DNA from: Marinomonas maritima
GTDB taxonomy: Bacteria; Pseudomonadota; Gammaproteobacteria; Pseudomonadales; Marinomonadaceae
Assembly (NCBI RefSeq): GCF_024435075.2
Contig: NZ_JAMZEG020000001.1
Coordinates: forward strand, 1,178,001 to 1,242,000
Direction: 5' to 3'
Length of the DNA stretch: 64,000 nucleotides
Shown: positions 17,032-25,954 of the stretch, piece by piece
How the letters are laid out: every line of letters begins with the position of its first letter
Numbering within the stretch: position 1 is the stretch's first letter
The notes under the pieces: model-generated
The model's input: only the letters and a program-made list of their open reading frames with translations
Database searches by the model: none
Told to the model about the DNA's origin: nothing
Position numbers and translations under genes: made by a program

Positions 17032-19593
17032 ATGATGACTTCTATTACACCTCTCTCGGCGAATAAACCACATCTTGTTGTAGTGGGTAACGGCATGGTT
17101 GGTCACCATTTTGTAGAGCAAATAATTGCTCAGGGTGGCCATGAACTATTTCATATTATTGTTTTTGGTGAAGAGCCGCATTTAGCGTATGACCGTGTGC
17201 ACCTTAGTGAATATTTCACCGGCAAAGGCGCAGCGGATTTAGCGATGACGGATGGCTCATTGTACGACGACAATGGTGTTCGGTATTTCACTAATAGTTT
17301 GGTAACGCAGATTGATCGCGCCGCTAAGCTGCTTGTTTTGAAAAATGGTGAGACATTGTCTTACGATAAACTTGTACTTGCCACTGGATCTTATCCTTTT
17401 GTTCCTCCGATCCCTGGCCATAAGCGTAACAATACCTTTGTTTACCGGACGCTGGAAGATTTGGATGCGATTAGGAATTGTGCGAAAACAGTGACGCGCG
17501 GTACGGTGGTTGGTGGTGGTCTATTGGGTTTGGAAGCGGCAAATGCGCTCAAAAATCTTGGTCTTGAAACCAGTGTGGTGGAGTTCGCACCACGCTTGAT
17601 GCCAGTACAGTTAGATGAAAAGGGCGGAAGTGTCCTCAAAGGCATGATCGAAGGTTTAGATGTAAAGGTCTATACCGACACGGCGACACAAGACATTGTC
17701 GATGGTGAAACGGCTTTCCATCGTATGAATTTTGCAGACGGCACTCACCTTGAAACGGATTTGATTTTGTTTTCTGCGGGTATTCGCCCTCAAGACGCAT
17801 TGGCAAAACAATCGGGTTTAGAGGCGGGCGAGCGTGGTGGTATCACCATTAATAATCATTGTCAGACAAGCGATGAAGACATTTATTCTATCGGCGAGTG
17901 TGCGCTTTGGAATGGTCGAATTTATGGTCTAGTGGCGCCAGGTTACACCATGGCAAAAGCCGCAGTAGGGCATTTGTTAGGCACGGAAAGTGTGTCTTTC
18001 ACTGGCGCAGATATGAGTACCAAGCTCAAACTACTTGGTTGTGATGTGGGTTCTGTCGGTGATGCTCATGCCCAAACACAAGGTTCTAAGGTGTTTGTGT
18101 ATCAAGATGAAATTAGCCAAAGCTATCGTAAAATGGTGGTGTCAGAAGATGGTAAAAAGTTATTAGGCGCAGTATTGGTTGGTGATAACAGCTATTACGA
18201 TACTTTGTTGCAATATTATCTGAATGCCATTGATTTACCAGAACAGGCTCAATCATTAATTCTGCCTGCGATGGATGGTGCGCCTGCCGCATTGGGTGTG
18301 GATGCTCTACCAGCGACAGCGTCAATTTGTAGTTGTCATAATGTCTCCAAGCAAGACATTAGTGACGCTGTGTGCAACGGAGCTTTGTCTGTTGGCGATG
18401 TGAAAGGTGTTACCAAAGCCGCAACTGGTTGTGGTGGTTGTACGGCGTTATTGAAAAAAGTCGTCGATAACGAATTGCTGGCGTTGGGAGTGGAAGTCAG
18501 TACAGACATTTGCGAGCACTTTACTTATACACGCCAAGATTTATACAACATGGTTAAAATTGAAGAGATTAAAAGCTTTGCTAGTCTGCTAGAAAAGCAC
18601 GGTAAAGGCCATGGTTGTGAAATTTGCAAACCCGTTGTGGGTTCTATTCTTGCTAGTGTTTGGAATGATTATGTTCTGAAAAAAGAACATATCAGCTTGC
18701 AGGACACCAATGATCGTTTCTTAGCGAACATGCAAAAAGACGGAACCTATTCGATTGTTCCTCGTATTCCTGGAGGAGAAATTACTCCAGATAGACTGAT
18801 TGTGTTGGGTGAAGTGGCGAAAGAATACGCGCTTTATACTAAGGTGACAGGTGGTCAGCGTATTGATTTGTTTGGTGCAACATTAGCTCAGCTGCCAGAA
18901 ATCTGGGAGAAGTTAATCTCTGCTGGTTTTGAAACAGGTCAGGCTTACGGTAAGTCATTACGTACGGTGAAATCCTGTGTTGGTAGCACTTGGTGTCGTT
19001 ATGGTGTTAACGACAGCATGAAAATGGCGATTGATCTTGAGAATCGTTACAAAGGATTGCGCTCGCCACATAAAATCAAATTTGCAGTATCGGGTTGTAC
19101 GCGTGAATGTGCAGAAGCGCAGAGTAAAGACATTGGAGTGATTGCAACAGAAGGTGGTTGGAATTTATATGTCTGTGGTAACGGCGGTATGAAGCCTCGC
19201 CATGGTGATTTGTTTGCGACCGATTTGGATGATGAAACCTTAGTAAAATACATTGACCGTGTGCTGATGTTTTATACAAAAACAGCCGACCGTCTACAAA
19301 GAACCTCGGTCTGGATGGATGGTTTAGAAGGTGGTTTAGCGTATTTAAAAGAAGTCGTGATTAATGACAAACTCGGTTTGTGTGATGAGCTAGAAGAACG
19401 CATGCAGCATGTCGTGAATACCTTTCAATGTGAATGGAAAACCACCTTAGAAGACCCAGAAGCACTCAAAACTTTTCGTCAGTTTGTTAACTATGAAGGT
19501 GTCGATACGAACGTTGTGTTTGTTGAAGAGCGCAATCAAATGCGCCCAGCAACAGATTTAGAAAAACAGCAACTCATTGCTAAGGCGGGGTAA
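17032..19593 (+). CDS. nirB: Assimilatory nitrite reductase large subunit
   Basis: Cytoplasmic enzyme reducing nitrite to ammonium with NAD(P)H, six electrons through FAD, iron-sulfur centres and siroheme. 853 residues, normal length. Order: FAD/NAD domains about 1-400; a BFD-like [2Fe-2S] domain with Cys433, Cys435, Cys467 and Cys470; ferredoxin-like and siroheme/[4Fe-4S] domains with Cys649-x5-Cys655 and Cys689-x3-Cys693, the canonical spacing. The ATG at 17032 follows AAGGGGAAG; a second ATG is adjacent. nirD begins 4 bases after the stop. Confidence 0.96.
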   Translation: MMTSITPLSANKPHLVVVGNGMVGHHFVEQIIAQGGHELFHIIVFGEEPHLAYDRVHLSEYFTGKGAADLAMTDGSLYDDNGVRYFTNSLVTQIDRAAKLLVLKNGETLSYDKLVLATGSYPFVPPIPGHKRNNTFVYRTLEDLDAIRNCAKTVTRGTVVGGGLLGLEAANALKNLGLETSVVEFAPRLMPVQLDEKGGSVLKGMIEGLDVKVYTDTATQDIVDGETAFHRMNFADGTHLETDLILFSAGIRPQDALAKQSGLEAGERGGITINNHCQTSDEDIYSIGECALWNGRIYGLVAPGYTMAKAAVGHLLGTESVSFTGADMSTKLKLLGCDVGSVGDAHAQTQGSKVFVYQDEISQSYRKMVVSEDGKKLLGAVLVGDNSYYDTLLQYYLNAIDLPEQAQSLILPAMDGAPAALGVDALPATASICSCHNVSKQDISDAVCNGALSVGDVKGVTKAATGCGGCTALLKKVVDNELLALGVEVSTDICEHFTYTRQDLYNMVKIEEIKSFASLLEKHGKGHGCEICKPVVGSILASVWNDYVLKKEHISLQDTNDRFLANMQKDGTYSIVPRIPGGEITPDRLIVLGEVAKEYALYTKVTGGQRIDLFGATLAQLPEIWEKLISAGFETGQAYGKSLRTVKSCVGSTWCRYGVNDSMKMAIDLENRYKGLRSPHKIKFAVSGCTRECAEAQSKDIGVIATEGGWNLYVCGNGGMKPRHGDLFATDLDDETLVKYIDRVLMFYTKTADRLQRTSVWMDGLEGGLAYLKEVVINDKLGLCDELEERMQHVVNTFQCEWKTTLEDPEALKTFRQFVNYEGVDTNVVFVEERNQMRPATDLEKQQLIAKAG

Positions 19594-19597
19594 TAAA

Positions 19598-19930
19598 ATG
19601 ACGATGCAGTGGAAATTAGTATGCAAGCAAAGTGATCTTGTTGTAGACGCTGGTGTAGCTGCGATGGTGAATGGTGAGCAAATAGCGCTATTTTATGTGC
19701 CGGAGTCAGAAAACAAAGTCTTTGCAATTGGAAACTGGGATCCGATAGGGAAAGCCAACGTGCTGTCGAGAGGTCTCGTTGCTCATCTTCAAGATGAATG
19801 GGTTGTAGCAAGCCCGTTGTACAAGCAACACTTTGTATTGTCATCGGGGAGATGCCTTGAAGAAGACATCAATGTGCCTCACTGGTCTGCTAAATTAGAG
19901 GGCGACGGTATTTACGTTGCTTGCAACTGA
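19598..19930 (+). CDS. nirD: Nitrite reductase small subunit
   Basis: 110 residues starting at the ATG at 19598, with GGGG seven bases upstream. It has the Rieske-like fold of NirD (IALFYVPESENKVFAIGNWDPIGKANVLSRG) but lacks the Cys and His cluster ligands, which is normal for NirD. It assembles with NirB. The end GDGIYVACN is typical. It is the last gene before the nasA control region, so the nrt transcript probably ends after it, although I see no separate strong terminator before the nasA promoter. Confidence 0.93.
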   Translation: MTMQWKLVCKQSDLVVDAGVAAMVNGEQIALFYVPESENKVFAIGNWDPIGKANVLSRGLVAHLQDEWVVASPLYKQHFVLSSGRCLEEDINVPHWSAKLEGDGIYVACN

Positions 19931-20077
19931 TTTTAAAGATTGGCCAAAAATGCACTGATTTGCGTTTATTGCTCCATGTTAGTGCGGTCTTATTGGGTTC
20001 TTTAATGGTGTGGTTTCTCTGAGCCTATCTAGGCCAGTAATGGCGACGAATAACGGAGTTACATAAACGCTAAAAGT

Positions 20078-20093
20078 TGGCTTGCTTATTGCT
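20078..20093 (+). promoter_or_regulatory. Sigma-54 promoter of the nasA operon
   Basis: TGGCTTGCTTATTGCT has the -24 TGGC, the -12 TTGCT and the exact 10-base gap between GG and GC. The expected start is close to 20104, so the transcript would begin at the GCAACTGATGC segment. This resembles the arrangement ahead of nrtA and supports shared nitrogen control. Confidence 0.74.
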
Positions 20094-20103
20094 TTTATTA
20101 TAA

Positions 20104-20137
20104 GCAACTGATGCACCGTAAACCGACGATGGTTTAC
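20104..20137 (+). ncRNA. Second ANTAR-type leader hairpins ahead of nasA
   Basis: A perfect 7-bp stem GTAAACC/GGTTTAC (20118-20124 with 20131-20137) closes the hexaloop GACGAT, which has G at position 4 but G rather than A at position 1. Just upstream, AAGCAACTGATGC (20102-20114) nearly repeats the P1 hairpin of the nrtA leader (AAGCAACGATGC), with one extra T that makes the loop seven bases or the stem shorter. The two leaders are evidently related, but this one is the less canonical NasT target. Confidence 0.6.
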
Positions 20138-20170
20138 ACATAAAGCAGTCAGATATTACAAAAGGCAACG

Positions 20171-20211
20171 AGGCCCAATCGCTTTTCAAGGAAAGTGATT
20201 GGGCCTTTTTT
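20171..20211 (+). terminator. Regulated leader terminator ahead of nasA
   Basis: A 15-bp stem (20171-20185 with 20192-20206, one G-U pair) beginning AGGCCCAATC, six-base loop TCAAGG, then a run of T. It is very strong and lies only about 40 bases before the nasA start, so nasA expression requires read-through, presumably by NasT. Confidence 0.9.
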
Positions 20212-20247
20212 GTTTTTATGAAAACGGTTTTGAGGAAGGGAAGGTCT

Positions 20248-22923
20248 ATGACAGCAACAATTGCAAAAACGACTTGTCCATATTGTGGCGTAGGGTGTGG
20301 TGTTAATTTTACGATTCCGGACTCTTTGACAGAATCGGTTCCGTCAGTGTCTGGTGATCTTGATCATCCTGCTAACTTTGGTCGTCTTTGTGTAAAAGGC
20401 AGCAGTCTTGCCCAAACGCTTAAATCCGATGATAGGTTATTGGCTCCAATGGTGAACGGTGAAATTGTTTCTTGGGAATCGGCTGTTGATACAGTGAGTG
20501 CGAAAATTGAGCAAGTGATAAAGGAACATGGTCCTGATTCATTTGCTTTCTATCTCTCAGGGCAAATTCTCACCGAAGATTATTATGTGGCGAATAAGCT
20601 AGCGAAAGGTTTTCTTGGTACGGCGAATGTAGATACCAATTCTCGTTTGTGCATGGCATCTGCTGTAGTGGGGTATAAGCGAGCATTTGGCTCGGACACC
20701 GTGCCTTGCAATTACGAAGATTTGGAGTTGTGTGATCTATTGATCATGGTGGGATCGAACGCGGCGTGGACGCATCCTATATTATACCAAAGAATTGTTG
20801 AAGCGAAAAAGCAACGCCCTAATATGAAAGTCGTGGTGATTGATCCTAGAGAAACGGCCACATGCGATATTGCCGATTTACATTTGTCTATTAAACTGGG
20901 CAGTGATGCGGCCATTTTTTCTTTTCTTCTGCAGCACTCCGCGCAAATGGACATTCTTGATAATGACTTTATTGCCCAGCATACCAATGGTTTTAATGAC
21001 GCCTTAATGCAGGCAATGGAGTCGACCCCCAATCTTGTTTCGACTGCGAAATTTAGCGGTGTGAGCGAGCAAGCATTAATGACATTAGCTCATTGGTGGG
21101 AAAAGGCAGAGAGAACAGTTACGTTTTACTCTCAAGGCGTGAATCAATCTTCGTCTGGTGTTGATAAATGCAATGCCATTATTAACTGCCATTTGGCCAC
21201 AGGTCGAATAGGCAAAGAAGGCACCGGCCCTTTTTCGATAACGGGCCAACCAAATGCCATGGGCGGACGAGAAGTCGGGGGGTTGGCGAATCAATTGGCT
21301 GCGCATATGGATTTCGCGACGCCAGGCGCTCAAAAACTGGTTCAGCGTTTTTGGCAGGCGCCTAATATGGCTACTGAAAATGGCTTAAAAGCAGTGGATT
21401 TATTTCAGGCCATGGAAGAGGGGAAAGTCAAAGTTGTGTGGATTATGTCGACCAACCCTATGGTCAGTTTACCTGATACAGCCCAAGTTAGACGAGCATT
21501 AGAAAAGTGCGAGTTGGTGATTGTGAGTGATTGCAAGGCAAACACGGATACAACCGCAATGGCGGATGTGTTATTTCCAGCGACCGGTTGGAGTGAAAAA
21601 GACGGAACGGTCACAAATTCAGAACGGAGAATCTCTCGTCAGCGTGGATTGTTGCCCGCTCCTGGTGAAGCAAAGCATGACTGGTGGGCGATCTGTGAGG
21701 TTGCCAAACGTTTGGGTTTTCAGTCTGCTTTTTCTTATCATAATGTGCATGAGATTTTCTCGGAGCATGCGGCGTTATCTGCTTTTGAGAATAACGGTAA
21801 GCGAGATTTCGATATTGGGCATTTTTGCAAAATAACCAAAGAAGAGTACGACAATTTAACGCCAGTACAATGGCCGGTTCTAAAAGGACGACCCGAAGGG
21901 ACTAAGCGAATGTTTGAAGACGGCCGCTTTTTCACGCCGGATAAGCGAGCAAAATTTGTCCCTATTGTTCCTGTTTTACCGGTTCATGTGGCCACACCAG
22001 AATGGCCATTTACCCTAAATACGGGACGAGTCCGAGACCAATGGCATACGATGACAAGAACAGGAGATGCGGCGTCTTTAACGAAACATACGGATCAGCC
22101 TTATGTGGAAATTCATCCTAAAGATGCAAGGCAACTCGGTATAGAAGATAAAACATTGGTTCGTCTCACGTCACCTTATGGTGAGGCTTTGCTGAAAGCG
22201 AAAATCAGCCGTGCAGTGTCCCCTGGCAATGCGTTTGCACCGATCCATTGGACGCAGCAATTTTCGAATGCGGCGGTGGTTTCGAATCTAATTCCCCAGA
22301 TAGTGGACCCTTTATCTGGGCAGCCTGAATCCAAGCACGCTCAAGTGAAACTGGAAGCGGTGAAGAATGTTTCTTATGGTGTGGTCGTTTCTGCTACGCC
22401 ACTAGACACATTGGATTTCATTTACTGGTGTTATGTGCCATCCGAGCATGGTTATCACTACGAAGTGGTGTGGTCGGTTGGAGAAAACGTGGCTTCTATC
22501 CAATCTTCGTTTAAAATATCGGATCAAGTAGCAGGGGAATGGTTGGAATACACCAACCCTAAGACTCAGCAAATAAGATTGGCGTATATTAATAACCAAA
22601 AACTAAGCGTAGCGGTGTATTTGCACGCTAAGCCTGATTCTATTTCTTGTGATTGGTTGGAGTCTAAGCTAGCGAAAAACGTGGTGTTGTCCGAATTGGA
22701 TCGCATGGCGATTTTAGTGGGTACGCCTGCCAATGTTGAGGATAAAGGCTCAATAGTGTGCTCTTGCTTCCAGATTGGAAGCAAGCAAATAGAAAAAGCC
22801 GTTGCGGGTGGCGCTTGCTCCGTTGAAACGTTAGGGGCGACATTAAAATGCGGTACCAATTGCGGTTCTTGTCTTCCTGAATTAAAGCACTTTATTCCTA
22901 CTATAATCGAGTTGTCGGCATGA
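20248..22923 (+). CDS. nasA: Assimilatory nitrate reductase catalytic subunit
   Basis: Cytoplasmic molybdenum enzyme reducing nitrate to nitrite. 891 residues from the ATG at 20248, which follows GAGGAAGG; an upstream in-frame ATG at 20218 sits against the terminator T run and is unlikely. N-terminal [4Fe-4S] ligands Cys10, Cys13, Cys17 and Cys48 (CPYCGVGC and RLCVKG), a bis-MGD molybdopterin oxidoreductase core, a molydopterin-binding domain about 590-700 and a C-terminal BFD-like [2Fe-2S] domain (VCSCFQIGSKQ and KCGTNCGSC) near 838-880. The last domain matches Klebsiella-type NasA that takes electrons from a flavoprotein. It overlaps the next gene by four bases. Confidence 0.95.
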   Translation: MTATIAKTTCPYCGVGCGVNFTIPDSLTESVPSVSGDLDHPANFGRLCVKGSSLAQTLKSDDRLLAPMVNGEIVSWESAVDTVSAKIEQVIKEHGPDSFAFYLSGQILTEDYYVANKLAKGFLGTANVDTNSRLCMASAVVGYKRAFGSDTVPCNYEDLELCDLLIMVGSNAAWTHPILYQRIVEAKKQRPNMKVVVIDPRETATCDIADLHLSIKLGSDAAIFSFLLQHSAQMDILDNDFIAQHTNGFNDALMQAMESTPNLVSTAKFSGVSEQALMTLAHWWEKAERTVTFYSQGVNQSSSGVDKCNAIINCHLATGRIGKEGTGPFSITGQPNAMGGREVGGLANQLAAHMDFATPGAQKLVQRFWQAPNMATENGLKAVDLFQAMEEGKVKVVWIMSTNPMVSLPDTAQVRRALEKCELVIVSDCKANTDTTAMADVLFPATGWSEKDGTVTNSERRISRQRGLLPAPGEAKHDWWAICEVAKRLGFQSAFSYHNVHEIFSEHAALSAFENNGKRDFDIGHFCKITKEEYDNLTPVQWPVLKGRPEGTKRMFEDGRFFTPDKRAKFVPIVPVLPVHVATPEWPFTLNTGRVRDQWHTMTRTGDAASLTKHTDQPYVEIHPKDARQLGIEDKTLVRLTSPYGEALLKAKISRAVSPGNAFAPIHWTQQFSNAAVVSNLIPQIVDPLSGQPESKHAQVKLEAVKNVSYGVVVSATPLDTLDFIYWCYVPSEHGYHYEVVWSVGENVASIQSSFKISDQVAGEWLEYTNPKTQQIRLAYINNQKLSVAVYLHAKPDSISCDWLESKLAKNVVLSELDRMAILVGTPANVEDKGSIVCSCFQIGSKQIEKAVAGGACSVETLGATLKCGTNCGSCLPELKHFIPTIIELSA

Positions 22924-23930
22924 CTATCAAAATAAGTAATGACTTCACGCAATACGTCAAAATCCTAGGGAGAGGGAAAAAGGGCGCGCGCAGTTTAACC
23001 GTAGAAGAAGCGGAACATGCGATGTCGCTTATACTTCAAGGGAAGGTTGAGCCAGAACAATCTGGTGCTTTTTGGATGTTAATTCGTATTCGAGAAGAGA
23101 CGATAGAAGAAACTGTCGGTTTTACTAAAGCGACGCGTCAATTTCTTGATGAAAAAGAGTCGCTGGATCTGAAGGTAGATCTCGATTGGCCTGCTTATGC
23201 CGGTAAGCGAAATGAATTACCATGGTTTTTGTTGGCCGCGCTTGCTTTGGCGAACAATGGTTTAAATATTGTTATGCACGGTCATTCCTTCACGGGAGAA
23301 GATAGAATTTACGTGGATGAAGCGATTAAAGACTTGGGCTTGCCTATCAGTCATTCGCGCTTAGACATAAAGCAGAGCCTTCACCAAACAGGCTTTGCTT
23401 ATACGCCGTTGGAAAGTATAGACCCTGTATTAAGTCAGATGATGGATTTGAAATACACGCTTGGTCTTCGGTCGCCAGTGAATACCGTGGTGCGAATGAT
23501 GAATCCATTTAAGGCGGATCACAGTGTTCATGGCGTATTCCATCGTGGTTATGATGATCTGCATGTGGCCGCTTGTGAGCAATTGAATGATCCGTCCGTT
23601 CTTGTTTTTCGAGGTGGGAATGGTGAAGCGGAAGTGAACCCTGAGCGAGATGTGACTTTGCTGAAATGGCAAGGCGGGATTGCTAGCCAAATTAGTTGGC
23701 CAAAAGCGGAAAAAGAGCATAAGCGCCTTAAGCACAATTTAGACCTTTCGCGCCTGACAGATCATTGGAGTGGTGAGCAAATTGATCAGTTTGGCGAGCA
23801 AGCGGTAAGGCAAACCCTCGCGTCTGTTGCGGGGCTTATTTACGGCGTTGCTTCCCATGAAGAGTGTTTAATATTGGCGGATGAAATTTGGTTTAAACGC
23901 AATAAAGGCTGGTTATCTCAAATCGGATAA
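22920..23930 (+). CDS. TrpD2/YbiB-like phosphoribosyltransferase-fold protein
   Basis: 336 residues, starting at an ATG inside the nasA stop (ATGA), so translation is coupled. It resembles anthranilate phosphoribosyltransferase (the helical N-terminal domain EAEHAMSLILQGKVEPEQSG is clear), but the glycine-rich phosphoribosyl pyrophosphate motif of true TrpD is altered (VMHGHSFTGEDR). That fits the TrpD2/YbiB family, in which E. coli YbiB binds nucleic acids rather than making tryptophan. Its position between nasA and mobA suggests a role tied to nitrate reductase expression or maturation, but this is only context. Confidence 0.75.
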   Translation: MTIKISNDFTQYVKILGRGKKGARSLTVEEAEHAMSLILQGKVEPEQSGAFWMLIRIREETIEETVGFTKATRQFLDEKESLDLKVDLDWPAYAGKRNELPWFLLAALALANNGLNIVMHGHSFTGEDRIYVDEAIKDLGLPISHSRLDIKQSLHQTGFAYTPLESIDPVLSQMMDLKYTLGLRSPVNTVVRMMNPFKADHSVHGVFHRGYDDLHVAACEQLNDPSVLVFRGGNGEAEVNPERDVTLLKWQGGIASQISWPKAEKEHKRLKHNLDLSRLTDHWSGEQIDQFGEQAVRQTLASVAGLIYGVASHEECLILADEIWFKRNKGWLSQIG

Positions 23931-23940
23931 AAGGAATATT

Positions 23941-24516
23941 ATGGATTTTTTGTCTTTATCTGGTGCGGTACTGGCTGGTGGAAAGGGCGAGCGTATGGCC
24001 AGTCAGGATAAAGGTTTGTTGTTGTTTCGTGGAGAAGCGATGGCTTTGTCTGTTGGTTTAGCTTTGCGGCAAGTAACCAGTTGTGTCTTTATCAATGCCA
24101 ATAGAAATTCTGAACGTTATGCCGACCTTGGTTTTGAGGTAATAGCAGATGACCCTTTTTATCAAGGAAAAGGGCCATTATCAGGGTTAGCCACATGTTT
24201 AGCTTTTGCTAAAACGTCGCATTTATTGGTTTCTCCTTGTGATACACCTTGTATTAGTAGTGATGCTTTTTCCCAATTGATAAGTGCCAGCAAGATGTTT
24301 CCAAATCGCATTCATTACTTAAGCGATGCTTTTGGTGGCCACCCTTTGCATGCCATTCTTCCCGTGGAGTCCGCTTTGATAATGTTGAAAGACTTTCTTG
24401 ATAAGAGTGAGCGCTATAGTGTCATGGCTTTTTATAAGGCTTTCGGGTGCAAGCCTGTTTTGTGGGATAAGTCGGAAGAATTACTAAATGTGAATACACC
24501 AGACACTCTGGGTTAA
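23941..24516 (+). CDS. mobA: Molybdenum cofactor guanylyltransferase
   Basis: MobA attaches GMP to molybdopterin, producing the bis-MGD cofactor required by NasA-type enzymes. 191 residues from the ATG at 23941 with AAAGGAATATT upstream. The N-terminal nucleotide-binding loop AVLAGGKGERMASQDKGLL (about 9-27) is diagnostic; LVSPCDTPC carries the metal-binding Asp, and the end LLNVNTPDTL is typical. It starts 10 bases after the TrpD2-like gene and closes the nasA operon, so the cofactor and the enzyme are made together. A hairpin follows. Confidence 0.93.
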   Translation: MDFLSLSGAVLAGGKGERMASQDKGLLLFRGEAMALSVGLALRQVTSCVFINANRNSERYADLGFEVIADDPFYQGKGPLSGLATCLAFAKTSHLLVSPCDTPCISSDAFSQLISASKMFPNRIHYLSDAFGGHPLHAILPVESALIMLKDFLDKSERYSVMAFYKAFGCKPVLWDKSEELLNVNTPDTLG

Positions 24517-24530
24517 CGACATTGATTTAC

Positions 24531-24552
24531 GCACTACTGGTAATGGTAGTGC
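24531..24552. terminator. Hairpin between convergent mobA and DUF3108 genes
   Basis: Inverted repeat GCACTAC/GTAGTGC (24531-24537 with 24546-24552) with an eight-base loop in the short gap between two converging genes. It lacks a clear T run on either strand, so its role as terminator is tentative. Confidence 0.4.
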
Positions 24553-25287
24553 TTACAGTAATTTAACGGAATCTATGTCTAGATGGTATGATTCACCATC
24601 TTCTTTGTGTTCAAGTTTGACTAGTAAGTAATCCAATTTTGGCACAAACCAAAAAGATGTTTTTTTACCTTTATCTAGGTTGTCTGTCCGAATGATTTTA
24701 ATGGCAGACAGTCGACCTAATTTAGTTTTAATCGTTTCCATTTGGTCACGTTCAAAGCGCCAGTTTTTGATATAACCACCATCGGCAATTTGATAATCAA
24801 ATTCGTTTTTACCCAGTTTTAAGTCTTGTCTAACTTGCAATTGAATAGACAGTTTATCCAGCGTATTTGGGTTGATAGCAAGATTCCACGGTTTATCTTT
24901 TACGTCATTTCTAACGAGATTTTTTTCCCAATCAAAAGTGAGAGTGGCGGTTCTCTTTTTACCAAGAACGGTGCTTTTGTATTCGTATTTTTGTGGGATG
25001 ATTTGGTGATCTTTAACCTGAAATGTTGAAGACTCATCCAATGAAGCGATCATGCTGTCAGCAGAAAAAACAAATCGCCAGAGGCTATCTGATTGCTTTG
25101 ATAGGGTTTGTTTACCCTCAACTTTTAGGCTAATCCCTTTTTTCCAGATGGTGCTGTATACCGCTGAATAGGGTTTTAGAAATGTGGTTTGTGGGGCAGT
25201 GGCGCTTACTTTTGTTGAAGAAAGAGAAAGCATGGGAATGCTCATAAAAATAGCAACTAAACACATTGGAATTTTACGAGCTCTCAT
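24553..25287 (-). CDS. DUF3108 domain protein, probably periplasmic
   Basis: 244 residues with an N-terminal signal peptide (ARKIPMCLVAIFMSIPMLSLS). The remainder is a beta-rich domain starting LKPYSAVYSTIWKKGISLKVEGK and continuing with LWRFVFSADSMIASLDESS and TSFWFVPKLDYLLVKLEH, the pattern of DUF3108. Family function is not established; members are exported and often lie beside purN, as here. The gene is 13 bases after purN on the same strand, so probably cotranscribed with purMN. Confidence 0.82.
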   Translation of the reverse strand: MRARKIPMCLVAIFMSIPMLSLSSTKVSATAPQTTFLKPYSAVYSTIWKKGISLKVEGKQTLSKQSDSLWRFVFSADSMIASLDESSTFQVKDHQIIPQKYEYKSTVLGKKRTATLTFDWEKNLVRNDVKDKPWNLAINPNTLDKLSIQLQVRQDLKLGKNEFDYQIADGGYIKNWRFERDQMETIKTKLGRLSAIKIIRTDNLDKGKKTSFWFVPKLDYLLVKLEHKEDGESYHLDIDSVKLL

Positions 25288-25300
25288 ACTTTCTCCTACA

Positions 25301-25954
25301 TCATGTTAGTGCTTGGTTATAAAGAACACCGCTTTCAGGAAGTGTATTCTTGTCTAAAAAAGCCTTTCCGTCATGGAATGTTAATCTATCTTCGCTGAAC
25401 CATTTTACGGCCAGTGGGTAAATAATGTGTTCCATAGCGTGGACTTTATTCGCTAAGGACTCAGTCGTGTCTTCATCTACTATTTTCGTACTGGCTTGCA
25501 ATATAACCGCGCCAGCATCCAGTTCTGGACTAACGAAGTGTACTGATACACCATGTTCTTTTTCATTCGCATCAATAGCGCGTTGATGAGTATTTAAACC
25601 TTTGTATTTAGGCAGTAATGAGGGATGAATGTTTAACATTCTACCTTCATAATGTTGCGCAAATGTTTCCGTTAAAATACGCATAAAACCAGCGAGAACA
25701 ACCAGCTTGGGCTGGTATTGATCGATGAGCTTTTGTAGCTCAGCATCGAATGCTTCACGGCTATCAAAGGACTTATGGTTTAACGTGTGAGTAGGTATGC
25801 CTGCTACTTTGGCACGTTCTAGCCCGTAAGCGTCTGCTTTATTGCTGATGACCGCACAGATATTGATATTGAGTTGTCCTTGCAAGCTTTGATCAATCAA
25901 AGCTTGCAAGTTGCTGCCGCTGCCAGAAATTAAGACAACGATAGGAAAACTCAT
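25301..25954 (-). CDS. purN: Phosphoribosylglycinamide formyltransferase
   Basis: GAR transformylase, third step of purine synthesis, using 10-formyltetrahydrofolate. 217 residues. The N-terminus VVLISGSGSNLQALID binds the phosphate of GAR; the catalytic Asn and His are in LNIHPSLLPKYKG (about 105-117) and the catalytic Asp in SPELDAGAVI. Four-base overlap with purM upstream (ATGA) indicates coupled translation. A second 10-formyl-THF user, purU, is encoded in the sarcosine region of this window. Confidence 0.96.
   Translation of the reverse strand: MSFPIVVLISGSGSNLQALIDQSLQGQLNINICAVISNKADAYGLERAKVAGIPTHTLNHKSFDSREAFDAELQKLIDQYQPKLVVLAGFMRILTETFAQHYEGRMLNIHPSLLPKYKGLNTHQRAIDANEKEHGVSVHFVSPELDAGAVILQASTKIVDEDTTESLANKVHAMEHIIYPLAVKWFSEDRLTFHDGKAFLDKNTLPESGVLYNQALT

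Larger units (their letters stand above)
19931..20247. other. Intergenic control region of the nasA operon
   Basis: 317 bases without a gene. It contains a sigma-54 site (20078-20093), a predicted start near 20104, a hexaloop hairpin (20118-20137), an intrinsic terminator (20171-20211) and the nasA ribosome site. The first 145 bases show no pattern I can name. Confidence 0.72.
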
